Under the pieces are notes generated by a model. That model was not told the origin of the DNA. It searched no databases and was given only the letters and a program-made list of their open reading frames with translations. The translations under genes and the position numbers were made by a program. 21,322 nt of DNA. Source: an uncultured Clostridia bacterium (GTDB lineage Bacteria > Bacillota > Clostridia > Oscillospirales > Butyricicoccaceae). Of the stretch, positions 16,902 through 21,322 are shown one piece after another. The first letter of the stretch is position 1, and each line of letters opens with the position of its first letter. The stretch is taken from the NCBI GenBank assembly GCA_910589115.1, contig CAJUSB010000054.1:1-21322 (forward strand). The letters are read 5' to 3'.

Positions 16902-16930
16902 TTGAAAAACAAGACCTCCATATCTTTATT
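16902..16930 (+). promoter_or_regulatory. Candidate sigma-70-type promoter for the side-chain module
   Basis: TTGAAA (16902-16907, five of six matches to TTGACA) and TTTATT (16925-16930, four of six to TATAAT) are separated by exactly 17 bp. The site lies in the 109-bp gap between the ABC ATPase and the large GT-C-like gene, one of the longest gaps in the window, which fits an internal promoter for the downstream module. The -10 is weak and no transcript data exist. Confidence 0.35.
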
Positions 16931-16962
16931 TACTGGTAGAACAGGAAAAGGAGTGATACTAT

Positions 16963-19509
16963 TTGAAACGTACAAAAAACATAATCATGCTGGTAGTAGT
17001 TTTTTTACTATCCATCATATTGGAGAGACCTTTTTCGTGGATGGAAACGGGACGATCCTTTTTTGATTATCTGTTGCGAGATGAGCTTTTTGCTGAAGCG
17101 GATCTGATGGCGCAGGACTTTCATACAAATAATTATGTGTTTCGGGATGGCTATTATCAGAGCACCAGCAAAGATGGACAGTTCATTTTTCCGAAGCTGA
17201 ATCAGAAGCTGTCTAATGTTCGCATTGTTTTCGCAGAGCCTGTTGCACATGCGGATGGAGCAGTACGCGGTGACTCAATTTCTGTTTTCTATACATTGGC
17301 AACTGGCGGTCCTTCAGGTTTTACAGAGGATCAGGTCGTAAAATCAACACTGCCTGCCGGATCGCGAGAAATTCTTTTACAAATGAAACAAAAGGATATT
17401 CAAGATTTACGTATTGATATAGGTGCGGCTGAAGGGGATAGGTTTCGCTTGGAAAGCATTCATGTCAATGATTTTAGTACAGGCCGGTTTTGGGTTGGAT
17501 TTGCCAGTAAGGCGTGTGTTACAAGAATTTTCCTGCTGTTTTTAATATGTGCATTTATTGGGCTGCATTTTGTCATGCCCATTTCTGCACTGTATGATTT
17601 CCTTTATCGATATCGCTTTCAGATTGCCATATGTATTCTCGTTGTTGGGACAGCGTTGCAGCTAAGTGGTTCATCTATTGGAGTATGGAAACAGTATCTG
17701 CCGCAATCCGAAGCACAAGGGCCATTGTTTGGAGTATCCCGTTCGATTCGTAGTGATGAGTGGAGGGTGCAGACACCAATAGCACTTTCCCAACAATATG
17801 GGAATTACGGATATTTTAACGAGATTATTCGGGCTACAAAAACAGATGTGGAGATTGTATATGGTCAACCCATTCGCAGCTGGCTGAATATTTTTCGACC
17901 ATATTATTGGGGATATGTTTTACTGCCAGTCGAAAATGGAATCGCCTTTTATTGGATTAGCAGATTTCTTGGATTGTTTCTTACAACCTTTGAATTTGGA
18001 ATGATTCTTTGTAAAAAAAATCGTAGAGTTGCCCTGTTTTTGGCGGTTGCTGTGTCGCTTGCTCCCGCAGTACAGTGGTGGTATTCAATCCTTGGTCTTG
18101 TGGATGTCTTTCTATTTGGTCAGTTGGCAGTGATTGCGACATATTATTATATGCACACGGAGAGATATCTTTATCGTGCGCTATGGGCGGCAACTTTTTC
18201 GGTTGCATGTGGTGGGTATGCGCTGGTTTTCTATCCGCCGTCGCAGATTCCGGGAGCATATCTGTATTTCATCCTATTCCTTTGGGTCATTCTTTCTAAT
18301 CGGAAGTGCTTCCGGTTCGTCTGGAAAAAGGATGTTCCGATTATGGTTGCTGCGCTGGTAGTTCTTTGTGCAGGAATGGGTCAGGTGCTGCTGAATTCAG
18401 CGGATACCATCCAAACCGTTCTCCTTACATCCTATCCTGGAAAACGATTTATTCAGGGAGGAAATATTGATAATTTTATCCAATTCTTAAGATATCCGGG
18501 GAATCTTTTTTTCCCTTTTCAAGACACAGGGATGCCAAGGAATGTTTGCGAAAATGCATCCATGATTGATTTTTTTCCAATGGGATTTATTCTTTCTGTA
18601 ATTGTACTGGAAAGAGAAAAGAAAGTAGATAAATGTCTGGCTGCTATGCTGATGATAGATATATTCCTTATCGCTTGGAATTTGCTTACTTTTCCAGCGT
18701 GGTACGCAAAAATAACATTATTAAGCATGGTTCAGCCAGGAAGAAACTTGCTGATTATCGAGTATCTAAATTTATTGATCCTTGCGCGTGCATTGTTGTT
18801 GTATCAAAAAGGAATTAAAAAAGGGCTTTCCCTTAGCATTGGAATTTGTGCAACAATCATGGCAGTTATGTATTCACGTAAAGTTTTAGGTGAATATCTA
18901 ACTATTAAAAAGGCATTAGTATGCTGTGTTTTCTTTGGTATTATATTTGTATCCATTTTATGTTTTCAAAATCTATATGCAAAAAGAATTTTTACAGTAG
19001 GTACTGTGCTATTATTTCTGATGGCAGGAGTTGGCGTTAACCCGGTTCAGCAGGGATTAGAAGTTGTGTATGGAAATCCCCTGACACAAAAGATTCAGAC
19101 TATCGCAGAACGGGAAGATGGGCGATGGCTGGTAATAAATGCGCCCTCGTTATATGCTAATTTACTCCCCATGGCTGGAGCAAAAGCCATCAATTCTGTC
19201 AATGTTTATCCTCAGTCGGAATTATGGGAGCGCTTAGATCCTGAGGGAGCCTATGATGATATTTATAACAGATATGCACACATTAGTTTGAGCATGACAG
19301 AGGAAACAAGCTGGTTTGAATTAACCTTTACAGACTCGTTTACGCTTCATTTGAACGAGAGTGATTTACCTTTGTTGGAACCTGATTTTATTTTAACAAA
19401 GGGAAAACTGAATTTCAATTCGTCGGATGGTATGTTGGAACTATTAGATCAAGTTGAGGATTTCTACATATATAAAATACAATTTCATGAAAATGCACTT
19501 GTGCGTTGA
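16963..19509 (+). CDS. Large polytopic membrane protein, probable GT-C-fold glycosyltransferase
   Basis: An 848-residue membrane protein of a family I do not name with certainty. TTG 16963 is the start: AAAGGAG lies 9 nt upstream and no nearer ATG fits. It begins with a membrane segment (residues ~6-21), then an extracytoplasmic, beta-rich domain (~30-185), then many membrane segments from ~188 to ~680, and a soluble C-terminal domain. The motif SRSIRSDEWRVQTP near residues 262-275, just after a membrane segment, places acidic residues in a loop, as expected for the catalytic loop of GT-C enzymes that use polyprenyl-phosphate sugars. Downstream genes (Und-P-sugar synthase, DUF2304, small flippase) fit this role as the GacL/Gtr-type transferase. 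The gene's second half is visibly AT-richer than the operon upstream. A polymerase or other sugar-handling role is possible. Confidence 0.75.
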   Translation: MKRTKNIIMLVVVFLLSIILERPFSWMETGRSFFDYLLRDELFAEADLMAQDFHTNNYVFRDGYYQSTSKDGQFIFPKLNQKLSNVRIVFAEPVAHADGAVRGDSISVFYTLATGGPSGFTEDQVVKSTLPAGSREILLQMKQKDIQDLRIDIGAAEGDRFRLESIHVNDFSTGRFWVGFASKACVTRIFLLFLICAFIGLHFVMPISALYDFLYRYRFQIAICILVVGTALQLSGSSIGVWKQYLPQSEAQGPLFGVSRSIRSDEWRVQTPIALSQQYGNYGYFNEIIRATKTDVEIVYGQPIRSWLNIFRPYYWGYVLLPVENGIAFYWISRFLGLFLTTFEFGMILCKKNRRVALFLAVAVSLAPAVQWWYSILGLVDVFLFGQLAVIATYYYMHTERYLYRALWAATFSVACGGYALVFYPPSQIPGAYLYFILFLWVILSNRKCFRFVWKKDVPIMVAALVVLCAGMGQVLLNSADTIQTVLLTSYPGKRFIQGGNIDNFIQFLRYPGNLFFPFQDTGMPRNVCENASMIDFFPMGFILSVIVLEREKKVDKCLAAMLMIDIFLIAWNLLTFPAWYAKITLLSMVQPGRNLLIIEYLNLLILARALLLYQKGIKKGLSLSIGICATIMAVMYSRKVLGEYLTIKKALVCCVFFGIIFVSILCFQNLYAKRIFTVGTVLLFLMAGVGVNPVQQGLEVVYGNPLTQKIQTIAEREDGRWLVINAPSLYANLLPMAGAKAINSVNVYPQSELWERLDPEGAYDDIYNRYAHISLSMTEETSWFELTFTDSFTLHLNESDLPLLEPDFILTKGKLNFNSSDGMLELLDQVEDFYIYKIQFHENALVR

Positions 19510-19601
19510 GTAATAAAATTTTGTTTTTACAGAGTGATTTTTAGTGACGAATTGCCGTAATAAAATGTTCACTGTGAATGATTTGGAATGGGGGATGGCA
19601 T

Positions 19602-20352
19602 TTGAAAACATTGATTCTTATCCCAGCATATAACGAGCAGGATTCGATTTCCAATACGATTCAAGATATTGAAGGCAGCTGCTCTTTGGAAGATATCGGA
19701 TATCTGGTGATCAATGACTGCTCAACTGATGGAACAAAAGAAATACTGGAGAAATACAGCATACCCTATCTTGACATGCCTATCAACCTTGGTATCGGCG
19801 GCGGTGTTCAGGCTGGCTATCGTTACGCGCTGGAAAACGGCTATGACATTGCAGTGCAGTTTGATGGTGACGGACAGCATATGGCAGAGTACATAGAGAA
19901 TCTGGTCGCACCGATTAAAGCAGGGAAAGCAGATGTCGTGATTGGATCAAGGTTTCTTACGAACGAAGGGTTTCAATCTTCAGCGCTCCGCCGGTTTGGT
20001 ATTCGATTTCTTAGTGAATTGATATTCATGTTGTGCGGCATTCGAATCAGGGACGTTACAAGTGGAATGCGTGCGGTCAACCGAAAGATGATTGAAGAAT
20101 TTGCAAAAAATTATGCTCAGGATTATCCTGAGCCAGAAGCTATTCTAGCTTCTGGCTCAGGATTATCCTGAGCCAGAAGCTATTCTAGCTTCTGGCTTAA
20201 TGAAGGCACGGATTGTTGAAATCCCGGTTCAAATGCGGGAACGTCAGGGAGGAACGAGCTCAATAAATGCATTACGTTCAATTTATTATATGGTGAAGGT
20301 TTCAGCAGCATTGGTAATCACACGATTAACGATACAAAGGGGGAAGTGCTGA
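19602..20352 (+). pseudogene. Polyprenyl-phosphate glycosyltransferase (GtrB/GacI/DPM1-like), frameshifted by a 40-bp tandem duplication
   Basis: A GT2-family enzyme that would charge undecaprenyl-phosphate with a sugar at the inner membrane face. TTG 19602 is the likely start: MKTLILIPAYNE is the family start and GGGGGAT lies just upstream. An ATG at 19578 would add eight non-family residues. INDCSTDGT, PINLGIGGGVQAGYRYA, FDGDGQH (D88/D90) and TSGMRAVN match the family. As the sequence stands the protein stops at 20171 after 189 residues, inside the conserved DYPEPEA region, because a 40-bp unit is duplicated at 20115-20197. Removing one unit gives a 236-residue protein that continues through IVEIPVQMRERQGGTSSINALRS, the family's C-terminal signature, and ends at 20352, 2 bp before the next ATG. 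The catalytic core remains but the C-terminal region is lost. It may be a dead gene or a phase-OFF form. Confidence 0.9.
20115..20197. repeat. Tandem 40-bp direct duplication with nested perfect hairpins
   Basis: Bases 20115-20157 and 20155-20197 are identical over 43 bp with a 40-bp period; the flanks differ (T versus G before, C versus T after). The end trinucleotide GCT occurs at both edges and marks the junction. Each copy contains GCTCAGGAT-T-ATCCTGAGC (20115-20133 in the first) and AGCCAGAAGCTA-TTC-TAGCTTCTGGCT. In the first copy the second stem extends to 18-bp perfect arms (20125-20142 with 20146-20163). The total is not a multiple of three, so it breaks the reading frame. Slippage on a hairpin would explain both gain and loss of a unit. 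An assembly artefact at a hairpin is possible. Confidence 0.95.
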
Positions 20353-20354
20353 AA

Positions 20355-20717
20355 ATGATTACACCCAGGTTGCGTACCGCTATGCTGGTTGCAGTATTTT
20401 TGTACTTCTTTTTGGTTTTTAAATTACTGAAAAGAAAAAGCCTAAACTTGAAATATACACTGCTTTGGCTGCTTTCCGGATTCATTATGCTTGTACTTGC
20501 GGGATTTCCGGAAACTTTGAATGTTTTTTCCAAGCTGGTCGGTGTTTATGAACCGACAAATGCATTATTTGCGATTATATTTTTCTGTATCATTATTATT
20601 TTGATGTCGCTGACGGCAATCGTTTCAAAATTGAATGAGAAATGCAAACGACTGACCCAGTCGATGGCTCTATTGGAAAAGCGATTACGGGAAGCTGAAA
20701 AGAGGGAGAATCCATGA
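20355..20717 (+). CDS. DUF2304 small membrane protein (GacJ-like)
   Basis: A 120-residue protein with three hydrophobic segments (~9-22, 34-51, 70-90) and a basic, Glu-rich helical tail (~92-116) that looks coiled-coil. The YEPTNALF segment after the second membrane helix matches the conserved stretch of DUF2304 proteins. In group A Streptococcus the DUF2304 protein GacJ binds and stimulates the Und-P-sugar synthase GacI, and here the gene is directly behind the GacI-like gene. ATG 20355 has AAAGGGGG 11 nt upstream; the in-frame GTG at 20346 is too close to that site. In the unbroken parent arrangement its start was 2 bp after the synthase stop. With the frameshift, translation of the synthase ends 183 nt earlier, which may reduce coupling. 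Confidence 0.88.
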   Translation: MITPRLRTAMLVAVFLYFFLVFKLLKRKSLNLKYTLLWLLSGFIMLVLAGFPETLNVFSKLVGVYEPTNALFAIIFFCIIIILMSLTAIVSKLNEKCKRLTQSMALLEKRLREAEKRENP

Positions 20718-21061
20718 AAATGACTGCATTATGTTTGTTAAATACGATGCTGATGGCAACGGGGCAGATGCTGTTTAAGACCGGTTCAGCTGGCCGGGAA
20801 ATTAGCAGTATGATTGATATTATAAAATTATTTTTTACGCCTATTGTTTTCTTTGCGCTGTGCCTGTATGCAGCAACGACGGGCTTGTGGCTTTTTATTC
20901 TCAGCCGTACGCCAATGAGCCATGCGTACCCTATACAGGCATTGGCATATCCATTGGTATTAGGTGCGTCAGCAATCTTTTTCAATGAACAGATTACGCC
21001 ATTAAAATGGTTGGGAATTGTAATTATTGTCTGTGGTGTTTTCGTAGCGACGCATGGTTAA
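20714..21061 (+). CDS. Small DMT-superfamily membrane protein (EamA/ArnE-like), probable lipid-sugar flippase
   Basis: A 115-residue protein with four hydrophobic segments, the size and pattern of SMR/ArnE/EmrE-type half-transporters. The first helix carries MLMATGQMLFKTG, resembling the start of DMT proteins, and the PMSHAYPIQALAYPLVLGASAIFFNE and LKWLGIVIIVCGV blocks (given in parts) are conserved in that superfamily. It would flip the Und-P-sugar made by the GacI-like enzyme so that the GT-C-like protein can use it outside. It overlaps the DUF2304 gene by four bases (ATGA) and has GAGGGAG upstream, so the two are coupled. A drug exporter is the alternative, but the context favours the glycolipid role. 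Confidence 0.82.
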   Translation: MKMTALCLLNTMLMATGQMLFKTGSAGREISSMIDIIKLFFTPIVFFALCLYAATTGLWLFILSRTPMSHAYPIQALAYPLVLGASAIFFNEQITPLKWLGIVIIVCGVFVATHG

Positions 21062-21082
21062 TTAAGAGCAAAAGGAGAATGT

Positions 21083-21220
21083 ATGATTATGTGGAAAGCG
21101 ATTCACTATAGTCCAGAGCATTTGCATGGAATGTTAGAAATGGCACAGGAGCACTATGGAATGGATAATGATATTGCAAACGATCAATTTATTACGTATC
21201 AATATTTTGAAAGGTGTTAG
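21083..21220 (+). pseudogene. Truncated N-terminus of a probable GNAT-type acetyltransferase
   Basis: ATG 21083 follows a strong AAAGGAG and opens a frame of 45 residues ending in a TAG at 21218. The peptide (MIMWKAIHYSPEHLHGMLEM at the start, then QEHYGMDNDIANDQFITYQYFE) reads like the first helix-strand region of a GNAT acetyltransferase, in which QYFExNPxG would normally follow. The last two residues (RC) and the stop do not fit that pattern. The frame is 21 bp after the small transporter, so it was probably the next gene of the operon. The family call rests on my reading of a short segment and is tentative. Confidence 0.45.
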
Positions 21221-21267
21221 TCAGAAAGTGGGTCGGCAAGGGTTAAAAGTTCTGTTCATCGGACACC

Positions 21268-21276
21268 TGTTATGCT
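21268..21276 (+). promoter_or_regulatory. Extended -10 promoter-like element before the edge ORF
   Basis: TGTTATGCT reads as an extended -10 (TG, one base, then TATGCT, five of six matches to TATAAT). It lies 35 bases upstream of the ATG at 21312. No good -35 is present, which extended -10 promoters can tolerate. Confidence 0.3.
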
Positions 21277-21311
21277 AAACTAATGGTACAGGTCATTGAG
21301 GAGGCATAGAA

Positions 21312-21322
21312 ATGGACGCACG
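21312..21322 (+). CDS. Start of an ORF cut by the window edge, possibly a transposase
   Basis: ATG 21312 has a strong GAGGAGG (21298-21304) 7 nt upstream and an extended -10 box further up. Only three codons and two bases (MDAR if the next base completes an Arg codon) are visible, so the product cannot be recognised. The transposase suggestion comes only from the interrupted gene before it. Confidence 0.35.

Larger units (their letters stand above)
21215..21322 (+). mobile_element. Possible left end of an insertion sequence, family unknown
   Basis: From about 21215 the sequence changes character: the truncated gene ends at TGTTAG and is followed by about 90 bases with no homology that I recognise, then a ribosome site and a new ORF start at 21312. 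The pattern, with a gene interrupted just before a leader containing a promoter-like box, fits the end of an insertion sequence. The other end is outside the window, so no terminal repeats or target duplication can be checked. Confidence 0.3.

Noticed and set aside
19510..19601. Promoter in the gap before the GacI-like gene
   Set aside because: TTTACA and TTGCCG boxes have no partner -10 at proper spacing; the TTCACTGTGAA palindrome is too short to interpret.
1..21322. tRNA, rRNA, riboswitch or CRISPR array
   Set aside because: No cloverleaf, conserved rRNA segment, riboswitch core or regularly spaced repeat array was seen; coding sequence fills almost all of the window and no gene-free stretch exceeds 300 bases.

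Overview
The window looks like a piece of a low-to-mid GC Firmicutes chromosome, most likely a gut-type Clostridia (Oscillospiraceae/Ruminococcaceae-like). This placement is inferred from gene content, G-rich Shine-Dalgarno sites, GTG/TTG starts and a degenerate integrase-like protein of a kind I associate with that group; it is not a species call. All supported genes lie on the + strand, mostly with gaps under 60 bp or short overlaps, so the window reads as one long surface-polysaccharide locus with edge material at both ends.

Left edge (3-461): the C-terminal part of a tyrosine-recombinase-like protein with no visible catalytic residues. dTDP-rhamnose and assembly (572-10333): rfbA, rfbC, rfbB, a family-2 glycosyltransferase and rfbD make dTDP-L-rhamnose and begin to use it. 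They are followed by a CDP-glycerol glycerophosphotransferase-family protein and two tandem rhamnan-synthesis RgpF-like proteins. CDP-polyol supply (10365-12146): an IspD/TarI-like cytidylyltransferase is directly followed by an NAD(P)-dependent SDR. O-acetylation (12194-15291): an AlgI-like MBOAT and an AlgJ/AlgX-like SGNH protein. Export (15300-16853): a two-gene Wzm/Wzt (TagG/TagH) ABC transporter.

Side-chain module (16963-21061): a large polytopic GT-C-like membrane protein, a GtrB/GacI-like polyprenyl-phosphate sugar transferase, a DUF2304 (GacJ-like) small membrane protein and a small DMT/ArnE-like transporter. Together these resemble a three-component glycosylation system that builds Und-P-sugar, flips it and decorates a carrier chain outside the membrane. 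The whole locus parallels streptococcal rhamnose cell-wall polysaccharide loci (Gac/Rgp: RmlD, GTs, Wzm/Wzt, RgpF, glycerol-phosphate transferase, GacI/J/K/L), with added CDP-polyol and O-acetylation genes.

The most striking sequence event is in the GacI/GtrB-like gene. A tandem 40-bp direct duplication (20115-20197), built from perfect hairpins, shifts the frame and ends the protein at 189 residues. Removing one copy restores a 236-residue family-typical protein ending 2 bp before the next gene. This is either a broken gene or a slippage-type ON/OFF switch for side-chain decoration. A second set of abutting perfect palindromes (13648-13695) lies in the first codons of the O-acetylation partner gene. 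Right edge (21083-21322): a 45-residue fragment of a probable acetyltransferase is cut off and followed by a new leader and ORF start, probably the end of an insertion sequence.
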